Shown: positions 8,067-16,829, numbered from the stretch's first letter. The stretch is DNA of 64,000 nucleotides from Alphaproteobacteria bacterium (GCA_030427145.1 JAUHWT010000008.1:124001-188000); one strand, 5' to 3'. Program-made: numbers and translations. Notes: generated by a model not told the origin, from the letters alone.

Positions 8067-8814
8067 CGTCGCGCTCATGACCGGACTGCCGGAGATTGCC
8101 AGAGTGCGGGCCGCATCCATGACGCCGATGGAAGCGAGCGATGTGGTTCTGAAGCTCGGCGGTGCGACGGTTCTGGACGGAGTGACGTTCAGGTTGCGAC
8201 CGGGTGGCTGTACCGTGATCATGGGGCCCAACGGTGCGGGTAAAAGCCTGCTTCTGAAACTGCTGCACGGGTTGATCCGGCCGACATCCGGGCGGGTCGA
8301 GTGGAACGGCAAGCCCGCTACCGAGGTCACATCCCGTCAGTCTCTCGTCTTTCAAAAGCCCGTACTCCTGCGCCGGTCCGTGATGGCAAATTTGGATTTT
8401 GTGCTCAGGGCCAGGGGAGCGGACCGGTCCAGGCGCGAAGAACTGCTGGCCCATGTGGGGCTGGAGCACAAGGCGGAACAGCCGGCGCGGCTGTTGTCCG
8501 GTGGGGAAGCGCAGCGCCTTGCGATGGCGCGGGCGCTGGCAACGGAACCGGATGTGCTGCTGCTCGATGAGCCGACGGCGAGTCTCGACCCGGCATCGGT
8601 CCTGGCGATTGAGAAGATTATGGCCGATGCCCGCGACCGGGGCGTACGCACAATACTCGTGACGCATGATCCAGGTCAGGCCCGCCGTATGGCGGATGAG
8701 GTCATTTTTCTGCATGGCGGCCAGGTGGCCGAACACGCCGCCGCCAGTGATTTTTTCTCCGGCCCGCAATGTCAGGTGGCGCTGGATTTTATGAACGGCA
8801 GGATAGTCGTTTGA
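8059..8814 (+). CDS. tupC: Tungstate ABC transporter ATP-binding protein TupC
   Basis: A 251-residue ATPase with Walker A GPNGAGKS, signature LSGGEAQR, Walker B LLLDEPTASLD and an H-loop (VTHDPGQARRMAD). The start at 8059 overlaps the tupB stop by 8 bp (ATGTCTGA). This gives an N-terminal extension of about 25 residues before the first beta strand, so initiation at a later Met (residue 21 or 24) is also possible. It energises TupB for tungstate uptake; it lacks the C-terminal TOBE/Mop domain of ModC, as is usual for TupC. Confidence 0.89.
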   Translation: MSDVALMTGLPEIARVRAASMTPMEASDVVLKLGGATVLDGVTFRLRPGGCTVIMGPNGAGKSLLLKLLHGLIRPTSGRVEWNGKPATEVTSRQSLVFQKPVLLRRSVMANLDFVLRARGADRSRREELLAHVGLEHKAEQPARLLSGGEAQRLAMARALATEPDVLLLDEPTASLDPASVLAIEKIMADARDRGVRTILVTHDPGQARRMADEVIFLHGGQVAEHAAASDFFSGPQCQVALDFMNGRIVV

Positions 8815-8840
8815 ACCGGGAGCGAAAGGAAATTTATCAA

Positions 8841-9659
8841 ATGATTGGAAACAGCATCGGAGTGATGGCACTGACCATTGCCATGACAGTGTCGGCTGCC
8901 GCGCAGGATAAATCGATTATTGTTCAGTCCACGACCTCAACGGCCAATTCCGGGCTTTACGACCATCTCCTTCCCATTTTTCAGGATGCGACCGGCATCC
9001 AGGTCAACGTGGTTGCCGTAGGGACGGGACAGGCGATCAAAAACGCGGAGAACTGTGACGGCGATGTGCTGCTGGTTCACGCGAAACCGTCCGAGGAACA
9101 GTTCGTCTCCGAAGGCTTCGGCAGCAAGCGCACCGATCTGATGTACAATGACTTCGTCGTGGTTGGTCCCGAAAGCGATCCCGCTGGTGTCGGGGGCATG
9201 AGCGATGCCCAGGCCGCGCTGAAGCAGATCGCGGAACAGGGCGCGCTGTTCGCCTCCCGTGGGGACGATTCCGGCACCCATAAAAAGGAAATATCCCTGT
9301 GGAATGCGGCTGGCGTCGATCCTTCGGCCGCATCCGGTGACTGGTATCGCGAGACCGGCTCCGGCATGGGGGCCACGCTCAATGCCGGCATCGGCATGGG
9401 CGCATATGTGATGACGGACCGGGCAACCTGGATCAGTTTTGAAAACAAGCAGGACTACACGATCCAAGTGGAAGGCGACGAGGATCTCTTCAATCAGTAT
9501 GGCGTGATCCCGGTCAGCGGCGACAAATGCCCGAGCGTCAATGTCGAAGCGGCCGAAGCGTTTGCGGACTGGCTGATCTCGGGTGAGGGCCAGGATACGA
9601 TTGCGGCTTACAAGGTCAGCGACCAGCAGCTGTTTTTTCCCAACGCGCCGGTAAACTGA
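8841..9659 (+). CDS. tupA: Tungstate-binding periplasmic protein TupA
   Basis: A 272-residue binding protein. The start at 8841 follows GAAAGGAAAT and gives a clean Sec signal peptide (MIGNSIGVMALTIAMTVS, cleaved near AAAQD). The mature protein opens with the TupA signature QSTTST, binds the oxyanion between two lobes, and has the characteristic YNDFVVVGPESDP and GDDSGTHKKE segments. The C-terminal segment around EAFADWLISGEG is typical of the family and reappears in the cytochrome at 20974-21720. TupA relatives show very high affinity for tungstate over molybdate; ligand preference here is inferred. Confidence 0.92.
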   Translation: MIGNSIGVMALTIAMTVSAAAQDKSIIVQSTTSTANSGLYDHLLPIFQDATGIQVNVVAVGTGQAIKNAENCDGDVLLVHAKPSEEQFVSEGFGSKRTDLMYNDFVVVGPESDPAGVGGMSDAQAALKQIAEQGALFASRGDDSGTHKKEISLWNAAGVDPSAASGDWYRETGSGMGATLNAGIGMGAYVMTDRATWISFENKQDYTIQVEGDEDLFNQYGVIPVSGDKCPSVNVEAAEAFADWLISGEGQDTIAAYKVSDQQLFFPNAPVN

Positions 9660-9706
9660 TAGCGGCTGCTGCGGCGGACAGAGATGCGTGAAGACTGGAT
9701 GGAATA

Positions 9707-10594
9707 ATGCAGGGACTGGACTTCCCCGAACATGAGTACCTGACGGTTCGTGAACTCGCCGAACTGTTGCGGCTGAAGGAGCGCAAAGTCTATGACCTCG
9801 CCGCTTCGGGGGAGGTTCCGTGCTCGCGTGCGACCGGGAAGCTGTTGTTTCCGGCCGATGAAATCCGGGCCTGGATTGGTCGCGCCAAATCCGGCGGCCC
9901 TGCGGATCAGGCTGTGCGGCTGCCCATTATCCTGGGCAGTCACGACCCGCTGCTGGACTGGGCCATTCGCCAGTCCGGTTGCGGGCTGGCCACGTATTTC
10001 GACGGGTCGCTCGACGGGATAGAACGTTTCGTGCGGCGCGAGGGCATCGCCGCAGGGCTTCACGTTCATGATGCCACGCATGATACCTGGAACACGGATG
10101 CTGTTTCGCAGTCAGCGGCCGATCAGGACGCGGTGCTTGTTGCCTTTGCCAGCCGCCAAAGAGGTCTGGTCTCGCGGTCGGGCGGGCCGTCACCTAAGAC
10201 TATTTCGGAACTGGAGGGACTGCGACTGTCTCCTCGTCAGCCCGGCTCCGGTACGCACGGCCTGTTTCTCGAATTGACGGCTGCGGCGGGCGTGGACACC
10301 AGCAGGATTACGCAAACCCCGGTGGCGCGCACGGAAGACGCGGCTGTGGAAAGCGTCCGTCGGGGAGAGGCCGATGTGACCTTTGGTCTTGAGACAGTCG
10401 CGAGATCCTTTGGCCTGGAATTCGTGCCGCTGGTGGAGGAGGAGTATTCAATTCTCGTGGACCGCAAGGCATGGTTTGACAAGCCGATGCAGACATTACT
10501 GGACTTTTGCGGGACCTCAGCCTTCCGGGACCGGGCACAAAACTCCGGCGGCTATGACGTTTCCAAATTTGGTGAGGTGCTCTGGAACGCCTGA
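9707..10594 (+). CDS. HTH regulator with periplasmic-binding-like sensor domain (probable tungstate/molybdate regulator)
   Basis: A 295-residue protein. Residues about 8-65 form an excisionase/MerR-like helix-turn-helix (TVRELAELLRLKERKVYDLA ... GKLLFPADEIRAWI). From about residue 75 to the end it matches the PBP-like domain found in regulators of molybdate or tungstate metabolism, with ligand-binding-protein features such as QPGSGTHGLFLELTAAAGV and EADVTFGLETVARSFGL. It has no signal peptide, so sensing is cytoplasmic. It lies 47 bp after tupA in the same direction and converges on the FDH operon, so it probably adjusts tup and/or fdh expression to oxyanion supply. Confidence 0.8.
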   Translation: MQGLDFPEHEYLTVRELAELLRLKERKVYDLAASGEVPCSRATGKLLFPADEIRAWIGRAKSGGPADQAVRLPIILGSHDPLLDWAIRQSGCGLATYFDGSLDGIERFVRREGIAAGLHVHDATHDTWNTDAVSQSAADQDAVLVAFASRQRGLVSRSGGPSPKTISELEGLRLSPRQPGSGTHGLFLELTAAAGVDTSRITQTPVARTEDAAVESVRRGEADVTFGLETVARSFGLEFVPLVEEEYSILVDRKAWFDKPMQTLLDFCGTSAFRDRAQNSGGYDVSKFGEVLWNA

Positions 10595-10601
10595 GGGCGT
10601 T
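10586..10601. terminator. Bidirectional hairpin spanning two convergent stop codons
   Basis: AACGCC TGAG GGCGTT, a perfect 6-bp stem with a 4-nt loop, covers the stop of the HTH regulator (in the loop) and most of the stop of the small membrane peptide on the other strand. There is no U-run, so it is a weak or factor-assisted terminator between convergent operons. Confidence 0.45.
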
Positions 10602-10731
10602 ATTCCCCGTCGAGGCGTACGTCCGCGCTGGACGTGGTGTCCTGCGCCGAGAAGGGAAACTCATCCAACGCCAGGTCCGCACCAATACAGATGACGACCA
10701 GTGCGACAAAAGCGGCGAGCATCGACTTCAT
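10600..10731 (-). CDS. Small single-pass membrane peptide of the FDH operon (43 aa)
   Basis: A short reading frame encoding 43 residues: MKSMLAAFVALVVICIGADL as a signal-anchor-like helix, then a short acidic tail ending DVRLDGE. It has an excellent ribosome site, GGAGG six bases before the ATG, formed from the very end of the upstream WD40-cytochrome gene whose stop lies one base away. This coupling and the membrane helix argue that it is real. It may be a small subunit or anchor for the FDH electron-transfer partners; I recognise no family. Confidence 0.6.
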   Translation of the reverse strand: MKSMLAAFVALVVICIGADLALDEFPFSAQDTTSSADVRLDGE

Positions 10732-10732
10732 G

Positions 10733-11992
10733 TTATTCCTCCGTCAGTGCCGTTGCGTCGCGCAACCAGGCGATGAGATCCTCTCGATCTTCCGGACCGG
10801 TGATGCGCTGCATCGGCATTCTTGACCCCGGAATGTAATGGTCCGGGCCCTCGTCGAAAAGAGCGTCTATAGTCTCGGCGTCCCAAATTATGTCCGAGTT
10901 TGCCAGTATTTCCGAGTAGGGATAATTCGGCATCGAACCCGCCCTGCGGCCGAAAAGTCCGCCAAGCGCCGGACCGGCGCGACGGCTGCGGTCATTGGTC
11001 AGCGTGTGGCAGACCGCACATTTCCGCTGAAACTGTCGCGCGCCGTTGCTTACCGGCACATTCGACTGCGCGTTCGCGGCCATAAGTTGAAGGGGCGGAT
11101 CACTGTCCAGTGGCCAGAAAAAGACCCGGTGGTCGAGCCCGCCGGCGAGAAGATGGCCCTCCCCGTCGAACGCAAGCGCCCAGACAGGGCCGTTTGCTGT
11201 CGCGGTGAACTCCCTTTCAACCGTGAGGTCGGGCATGGACATGACAGTGATGTGTCCAGCACCATCGCCCACGGCGAACCGGGATTGATCGGGACTGACC
11301 GCCAAGCTCAGGACCGGGTCGCGATCCGTACCGAACTCAGCCACAGTGGTCCAATCCTGCGGCTCAAAAACAATCGTTCTGCCGTCCACGGTTCCAATCA
11401 AAACGCGATTGGAGGCGGTCTCCATCACGTTGATGCCGAAACCATGACTGTAAACGATACGGTTGGAGCCGTCGCTCACATCCCAGACACGCAGGGTCCC
11501 GTCTGCCCCCGCGGATAGCAGGGTTGCATTGTCCATGTAGCTGACGGCATTCACACCACTGGCATGGCCAGTTAGCCAAACGGGTGGATTGTCAGTAGTC
11601 CAGAGCCCTATGGTCCCGTCCCAGCTGGCCGTTGCCAGCGTACCGTCCGGTGCCTGTGCGATGTCGGAGACCTTGCCTCTGTGGTGACCAAGGACACTTG
11701 CCTCACCTTCCTGCCATCGGATGAGAGCAAAGTCGTCACCGGCGGAGGCGAGGGTTCCATCGTCCATGAACTCTACTGCCGTAACGGCCGCGTCATGCCC
11801 TTCAAGCCAGGTTGGAGACCGTTCGTTCCAGATACCGACCGAATTGTCGAAGCTGCCCGTGGCAATGGTCCCATCATCAGCCACTGCAATTTCGAGAACA
11901 GCGCCGCCATGCCCGGTCAGGGTGTCCATCTCCTGCCCGATGGTCGGGTCGGGCAGGAACAGAAGCACCAGAAGACCAGCGCCGCGCAGCAT
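10733..11992 (-). CDS. WD40 beta-propeller fused to c-type cytochrome
   Basis: A 419-residue exported protein. After a signal peptide (GLLVLLFLPDPTIGQ) it has about seven WD40-type blades (residues about 22-315; repeated TGH/EGH ... DGTLATAS/DGTLRVWD patterns). A class I cytochrome c domain follows, with haem motif CAVCH at 325-329 and a likely axial Met in SRMPMQ near the end. It begins 3 bp after the FDH gamma-subunit stop, so it probably acts as periplasmic electron acceptor or docking partner for the formate dehydrogenase. The propeller plus haem architecture is uncommon; the role is inferred from the operon. Confidence 0.83.
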   Translation of the reverse strand: MLRGAGLLVLLFLPDPTIGQEMDTLTGHGGAVLEIAVADDGTIATGSFDNSVGIWNERSPTWLEGHDAAVTAVEFMDDGTLASAGDDFALIRWQEGEASVLGHHRGKVSDIAQAPDGTLATASWDGTIGLWTTDNPPVWLTGHASGVNAVSYMDNATLLSAGADGTLRVWDVSDGSNRIVYSHGFGINVMETASNRVLIGTVDGRTIVFEPQDWTTVAEFGTDRDPVLSLAVSPDQSRFAVGDGAGHITVMSMPDLTVEREFTATANGPVWALAFDGEGHLLAGGLDHRVFFWPLDSDPPLQLMAANAQSNVPVSNGARQFQRKCAVCHTLTNDRSRRAGPALGGLFGRRAGSMPNYPYSEILANSDIIWDAETIDALFDEGPDHYIPGSRMPMQRITGPEDREDLIAWLRDATALTEE

Positions 11993-11995
11993 CGG

Positions 11996-13198
11996 TTATT
12001 CCGCAGGTGTATGGGCGGCTCCGGAGGCTTCGCCGGCGTCTTCGAGCTTCTCGTACCAGAGCGAATGGTGTTCCTTGGCCCACTGTTCCTCAACGAGGCC
12101 GGTTACCATCGCATCGCTTGCGCCCTCCATCCCGAGCGTACCGATGTAGATGTGCGCGATGATGATCGCCATCAGAACGAATGCGACGATCGCGTGCCAA
12201 AGCTGCGAAAGCTGCATCTCCTCCTGTGGGGAGAGGGCGGTTGGCAGGGCATCCATGCCGATCAGCGCGGGTACTCCAAGCGCGTTGAGTTTCTCAAACG
12301 TCATTGCGAACAGGGGCATCTCAAACGGGAAGAGAAGGGACAGTCCGGACACGGAAATTGAAACGCCGAAGACGATGACCGACCAGAAGATCAGCTTTTG
12401 TCCCGCATTAAATTTCTTCGCTGGTGGATGAACACCCTTTTTCAAAATGCCGCCACCCTGCATGATCCACTTAATGTCACTGCGGCTCGGCAGGTTGTGG
12501 ACGACCCAGAGTACAAACACAAAGACCAGGGCGATCATGAAGGCCCAGCTGACGTTGTTGTGGATCCACTTGGACCCGATCGCGAGAGTGGAAAAGGCGT
12601 CATGGCCGAATGTGGGGATCAGAAATTTCCGACCCATGAGTGAGATAAGCCCGGTAAATGCGAGCAGCAGGAACGATCCGGCCAGAAGCCAGTGCGAGAA
12701 CCGCTCAAACGCCTCGAAGCGCACAACCATATGGCCCGTTTTCTCACCATCGATCCGAATGCGGCCGCGGATCAGGTAAAATACAGCCAGCAGCGCGATG
12801 GTGCCAAGCAGGAGGTAGCCGCCATACTCTATCAGCGGTCCTTCGCGGAACTGAAGCCAGCGCATTCCGCCATCCTGAACCAGAACGGTGGAGGCCGGTC
12901 CGTTGTTGGACGCGGTCACGTCAGCGGTGTTGTATCGCAGCGCGCGCCAAAGTTCTGGATCGGACGCACCGCCAAGCGTGCCAAGTTGCGAACTTATCGC
13001 GGCGGCGCTGTCGGGATCTCCGGTGTCGCTGCGACGGAAATCATCGTCAATATTCTCGCCACGCTGACGCGCCAGAATATCCTCAAGGGTTTGTGCGCCA
13101 CCCGTGGCTGAACGGTCGGGCGCCGGGGATGTGTCCTGCGCGCTGAGTGGCAATGCCAGTCCAACAACCAGCAACAATGCAACAATCACGCGCAGCAT
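11996..13198 (-). CDS. fdoI: Formate dehydrogenase gamma subunit (cytochrome b556)
   Basis: A 400-residue integral membrane subunit that takes electrons from the FeS subunit and reduces quinone. It starts with a signal sequence (MLRVIVALLLVVGLALPLSAQ) and a long periplasmic segment of roughly 115 residues, then four or five membrane helices. Conserved histidines suit haem b ligation (FEAFERFSHWLLAG, SKWIHNNVSW, LWHAIVAFVL). The start at 13198 gives the signal peptide; an upstream in-frame extension runs into fdhB and is rejected. It is longer than E. coli FdnI/FdoI (about 215 residues) because of the N-terminal extension, common in alphaproteobacterial homologues. Confidence 0.9.
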   Translation of the reverse strand: MLRVIVALLLVVGLALPLSAQDTSPAPDRSATGGAQTLEDILARQRGENIDDDFRRSDTGDPDSAAAISSQLGTLGGASDPELWRALRYNTADVTASNNGPASTVLVQDGGMRWLQFREGPLIEYGGYLLLGTIALLAVFYLIRGRIRIDGEKTGHMVVRFEAFERFSHWLLAGSFLLLAFTGLISLMGRKFLIPTFGHDAFSTLAIGSKWIHNNVSWAFMIALVFVFVLWVVHNLPSRSDIKWIMQGGGILKKGVHPPAKKFNAGQKLIFWSVIVFGVSISVSGLSLLFPFEMPLFAMTFEKLNALGVPALIGMDALPTALSPQEEMQLSQLWHAIVAFVLMAIIIAHIYIGTLGMEGASDAMVTGLVEEQWAKEHHSLWYEKLEDAGEASGAAHTPAE

Positions 13199-13230
13199 AC
13201 GCGGCTCCCTTCTGAAATTGAAATGTGAGG

Positions 13231-13252
13231 CCGGGGCCTGAAATGGCCCCGG
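13231..13252 (-). repeat. Intercistronic hairpin between FDH beta and gamma genes
   Basis: Perfect 8-bp inverted repeat CCGGGGCC / GGCCCCGG with a 6-nt loop, 4 bp after the beta-subunit stop. There is no U-tract. Its position suggests mRNA stabilisation of, or partial termination after, the alpha-beta part of the operon. Confidence 0.55.
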
Positions 13253-13256
13253 ACCC

Positions 13257-13850
13257 TCAGCTGTCTTTCTGGTCGTAGGCCGTTCCCCAGCCCCATGCGC
13301 CAGAACCGAAACCACGGGCAACGACCCGCTCGCGGTAAATGGCGGAGACCACATCGCCGTCACCGGCGAGAAGGGCCTTGGTGGAACACATCTCCGCGCA
13401 GATCGGCAGTTTGCCTTCCGCAATACGGTTGCGACCGTATTTAGCGAATTCCGCGGTGGAGTTATTCTCTTCCGGACCACCGGCGCAGAAAGTGCATTTG
13501 TCCATTTTGCCGCGGGAGCCGAAATTGCCGGCCTGCGGGTACTGGGGCGCGCCGAAGGGGCAGGCATAGAAGCAGTAACCGCATCCGATGCACAGATCCT
13601 TGGAGTGCAGGACGACGCCTTCCTCGTTCTGGTAGAAACAATCCACGGGACATACTGCCATGCAGGGCGCGTCGGAGCAGTGCATGCAGGCGACTGAAAT
13701 GGACCGTTCGCCGGGTTTTCCGTCATTGATGGTCACAACCCTGCGGCGGTTGATGCCCCAGGGAACCTCGTGTTCGTTTTTACATGCGGTAACGCAGGCG
13801 TTGCATTCGATGCAGCGTTCAGCGTCGCAGAGAAATTTTGCGCGTGCCAT
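13257..13850 (-). CDS. fdoH: Formate dehydrogenase beta (iron-sulfur) subunit
   Basis: A 197-residue ferredoxin-like subunit with cysteine sets for four [4Fe-4S] clusters: [45 protein letters not shown] and CTFC/CAEMC. It links the catalytic alpha subunit to cytochrome b. It lacks the C-terminal membrane helix present in E. coli FdnH/FdoH (about 294-300 residues), so it must be held at the membrane by the gamma subunit alone. It starts 12 bp after the alpha subunit stop. Confidence 0.92.
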   Translation of the reverse strand: MARAKFLCDAERCIECNACVTACKNEHEVPWGINRRRVVTINDGKPGERSISVACMHCSDAPCMAVCPVDCFYQNEEGVVLHSKDLCIGCGYCFYACPFGAPQYPQAGNFGSRGKMDKCTFCAGGPEENNSTAEFAKYGRNRIAEGKLPICAEMCSTKALLAGDGDVVSAIYRERVVARGFGSGAWGWGTAYDQKDS

Positions 13851-13862
13851 TTTCGTCTCTCC

Positions 13863-16829
13863 TTACGCCGGCATGATCTTGCAGAGGGTGGCTTTGGTCT
13901 CCTGCATCTGCGTGACCGAGTCGTAGCCATATGTCTGGGCCGTGTTGCACGATTCCCCGAGTACATACGGATCGGCGCCATCCGGATATTTCGATCTGCG
14001 GTCCTCACCCTGGTAGTGCCCACCGAAGTGGAAGGGCATGAACGCCACGCCGTTGGCGACGCGTTCGGTGATCATTGCCATGACCTTGACCTTGCCGCCT
14101 TCCGGGCCTTCGACCCAGACATCCGATCCGTCTCGAATGCCGAGATTGTTGGCATCGCGCGGATTGATTTCGACGAACATGTTCTGCTGCAGTTCCGCAA
14201 GCCAAGGGTTCGACCGGGTTTCCTCGCCACCGCCCTCGTATTCCACGAGGCGACCGGAGGTCAGAATGATCGGATAGTCCTGCGAGAAGTCCTGCTGCTG
14301 GATCGACGCATACATGGTCGGAACGCGCCAGAATTTTTTGTCCTCGTAGGTCGGATAGTCCGCAACCAGATCGCGACGGTTTGAGTAGAGCGGTTCGCGA
14401 TGCAGCGGCACCGGATCGGGGAAGGTCCAGACCACAGCCCGGGCCTTGGCGTTTCCGTAGGGCGCACAACCATGAGCAATCGCCACCCGCTGGATGCCGC
14501 CCGACAGGTCGGTCTTCCAGTTCACGCCACCGACCTTCTCGGCATAGTCGGAGGGAATCTCACCGGTCTGGGAGGTTTCGCCAACTTCCGTGTTGGTGTC
14601 CGGACGTTCGTCGATGTGGCCCGCGACCCACTCAATGGTGCGCCGCTCATAGGCTGTCAGATCGCTGTCCCAACCGAGGTCGATCAGCATCTGCATCGTG
14701 AACTCGGGATAGCCGTCCTGAATTTCGGACCCAACCGGTGCCACGCCTTCGGCGAGCAGGTTGTCTCCGTCCCTCTCCACACCGAACCGAGCCCGGAAGC
14801 CCATGCCGCCTTCGGCGACCGGCAGGGACACGTCATAAAGGTTCGCGGATCCTGGATGGTTCATCTCAGCCGTGCCCCAGCTCGGCCAGGGCAGACCGTA
14901 GAAGTCGCCATCGGCCGGGCCACCCACCGCACGCAGCGTGGTGCGGTCAAAGGTGTGCTGGTTAGCCATGTGGGTCTTGAGCCGCTCCGGAGACTGGCCG
15001 GTATACCCCACCGTCCACATGCCGCGGTTGAACTCGCGGGTCAGGTCCTCGATCAGAGGTTCCTCACCGTTAACCTCGACGTTGCGGAATAGTCGGTCCG
15101 CAAATCCAAACTTCTCGGCGAATTTGTAGATGATGGTGTGATCGGGAAGCGACTCGAACATCGGTTCCATGATCTTTTCACGCCACTGCAGCGACCGGTT
15201 TGACGCGGTGACCGAGCCATATGTCTCGAACTGGGTCGATGCGGGAAGCAGATAAACGCCATCCGTGCGGTCATGCAGAATTGCCGAAACGGTCGGGAAG
15301 GGGTCCACGACCACTAGCATGTCCAGCTTTTCCATGGCCGTTTTCATTTCGGTCATGCGTGTCTGCGAGTTCGGCGCGTGACCCCAGAGCACCATGGCTC
15401 GGGTATTGGCGGGCTGGTCGATGTTTTCGGGATCTTCCAGAACGCCGTCAATCCAGCGGCTGACCGGTATGCCGTTCAGGTTCATGATCGGAGTGTCGTC
15501 ATAAGAGGCGTCCGAGAAGCGCGACTTCAGCCAGTCGAGGTCCTCGTCCCAGACGCGCGCCCAATGAGCCCACGCACCATCCGACAGGCCGTAGTAGCCC
15601 GGCAGGGTATCGGCCAGCACACCCAGGTCGGTTGCGCCCTGCACATTGTCATGGCCGCGGAAAATGTTGGTGCCACCGCCAGCGGTTCCCATGTTGCCGA
15701 GCGCAAGCTGAAGCGCGCAATAGGCACGGGTGTTGTTGTTGCCGTTTGTGTGCTGCGTGCCGCCCATGCACCAGATCACGGTGCCGGGACGGTTATTGGC
15801 CAGCGTGCGGGCCACGCGTTTCATCTGGCTTTCAGGAACGCCGGTAACCCGCTCAACCTCCTCGGGATTCCACCGGGCGACCTCGTCCCGGATCTGGTCC
15901 ATGCCCCAGACACGGGTGCGGATGAACTCCTTGTCCTCCCAGCCGTTCTCGAAGATGTGCCACATCAGTCCCCAGACCAGCGCCACGTCGGAGCCGGGCC
16001 GGAAGCGCACATACTCATCGGCGTGGGCCGCGGTTCTGGTGAAGCGCGGATCGCAGACGATCAGCGGGGCGTTGTTTTCCTCCTTGGCCTTCAGAACGTG
16101 AAGAAGGCTGACCGGGTGTGCCTCGGCCGGGTTTCCACCAATGATGAAAATCGCGCGGGAGTTGTGGATGTCATTGTAGGAGTTGGTCATGGCGCCGTAG
16201 CCCCATGTGTTCGCCACCCCGGCCACCGTGGTTGAGTGACAGATGCGGGCCTGGTGGTCGACGTTGTTCGTACCCCAGTAAGCGGCAAACTTGCGGAAGA
16301 GATAGGCCTGCTCGTTGCTGTGCTTGGCGGAGCCGAGCCAGTAAACGCTGTCCGGGCCGCTTTCCTCGCGGATCTGCATCATGCCATCGCCGATTTCGTT
16401 GATGGCATGCTCCCAGGAAATGCGCTTCCACTCGCCGCCTTCCTTTTTCATCGGGTATTTCAGCCTCCGCTCACCGTGGGCGTGTTCGCGAACCGACGCA
16501 CCTTTGGCGCAGTGTGACCCGAGGTTGAAAGGGCTGTCCCAGCCAGGCTCCTGGCCGATCCAGACGCCGTCCTGCACCTCGGCGATGACCGTACATCCGA
16601 CGGAGCAGTGGGTACAGATGGACTTCGCGGTCTGAACCGCACCGGTTGCGATTTGGGCGCTCGCGCCGGTTACCGTGCCGCCCGTGGCACTGATTGCCGC
16701 AAGGCCACCGATGGCCAGACCCGATCCCCGCAGAAAGGCGCGGCGGTCGACCGAACCGCTGGCGGCTTCATGCGTGAAACCCGCCTTGTGACCACTACGC
16801 GCAACGCCATTGGTCTTTTTCCTGAGCAT
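13863..16829 (-). CDS. fdoG: Formate dehydrogenase alpha subunit, Mo/W-bisPGD, Cys form
   Basis: A 988-residue catalytic subunit oxidising formate to CO2. The N-terminal twin-arginine signal reads VDRRAFLRGSG, so it is exported folded. A [4Fe-4S] site follows (CTHCSVGC at 72-79 with Cys107), then the bis-MGD DMSO-reductase-type domains and a C-terminal molydopterin-dinucleotide-binding domain. The active-site position occupied by selenocysteine in E. coli FDH-N/O is Cys197 here (ARICHSTT), so no UGA decoding is needed. The nearby tungstate importer suggests tungsten, but molybdenum is equally possible from sequence alone. Confidence 0.94.
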   Translation of the reverse strand: MLRKKTNGVARSGHKAGFTHEAASGSVDRRAFLRGSGLAIGGLAAISATGGTVTGASAQIATGAVQTAKSICTHCSVGCTVIAEVQDGVWIGQEPGWDSPFNLGSHCAKGASVREHAHGERRLKYPMKKEGGEWKRISWEHAINEIGDGMMQIREESGPDSVYWLGSAKHSNEQAYLFRKFAAYWGTNNVDHQARICHSTTVAGVANTWGYGAMTNSYNDIHNSRAIFIIGGNPAEAHPVSLLHVLKAKEENNAPLIVCDPRFTRTAAHADEYVRFRPGSDVALVWGLMWHIFENGWEDKEFIRTRVWGMDQIRDEVARWNPEEVERVTGVPESQMKRVARTLANNRPGTVIWCMGGTQHTNGNNNTRAYCALQLALGNMGTAGGGTNIFRGHDNVQGATDLGVLADTLPGYYGLSDGAWAHWARVWDEDLDWLKSRFSDASYDDTPIMNLNGIPVSRWIDGVLEDPENIDQPANTRAMVLWGHAPNSQTRMTEMKTAMEKLDMLVVVDPFPTVSAILHDRTDGVYLLPASTQFETYGSVTASNRSLQWREKIMEPMFESLPDHTIIYKFAEKFGFADRLFRNVEVNGEEPLIEDLTREFNRGMWTVGYTGQSPERLKTHMANQHTFDRTTLRAVGGPADGDFYGLPWPSWGTAEMNHPGSANLYDVSLPVAEGGMGFRARFGVERDGDNLLAEGVAPVGSEIQDGYPEFTMQMLIDLGWDSDLTAYERRTIEWVAGHIDERPDTNTEVGETSQTGEIPSDYAEKVGGVNWKTDLSGGIQRVAIAHGCAPYGNAKARAVVWTFPDPVPLHREPLYSNRRDLVADYPTYEDKKFWRVPTMYASIQQQDFSQDYPIILTSGRLVEYEGGGEETRSNPWLAELQQNMFVEINPRDANNLGIRDGSDVWVEGPEGGKVKVMAMITERVANGVAFMPFHFGGHYQGEDRRSKYPDGADPYVLGESCNTAQTYGYDSVTQMQETKATLCKIMPA

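Noticed and set aside
13863..16829. Possible selenocysteine (in-frame UGA) in FDH alpha
   Set aside because: The frame is continuous and the selenocysteine position is encoded as Cys197.
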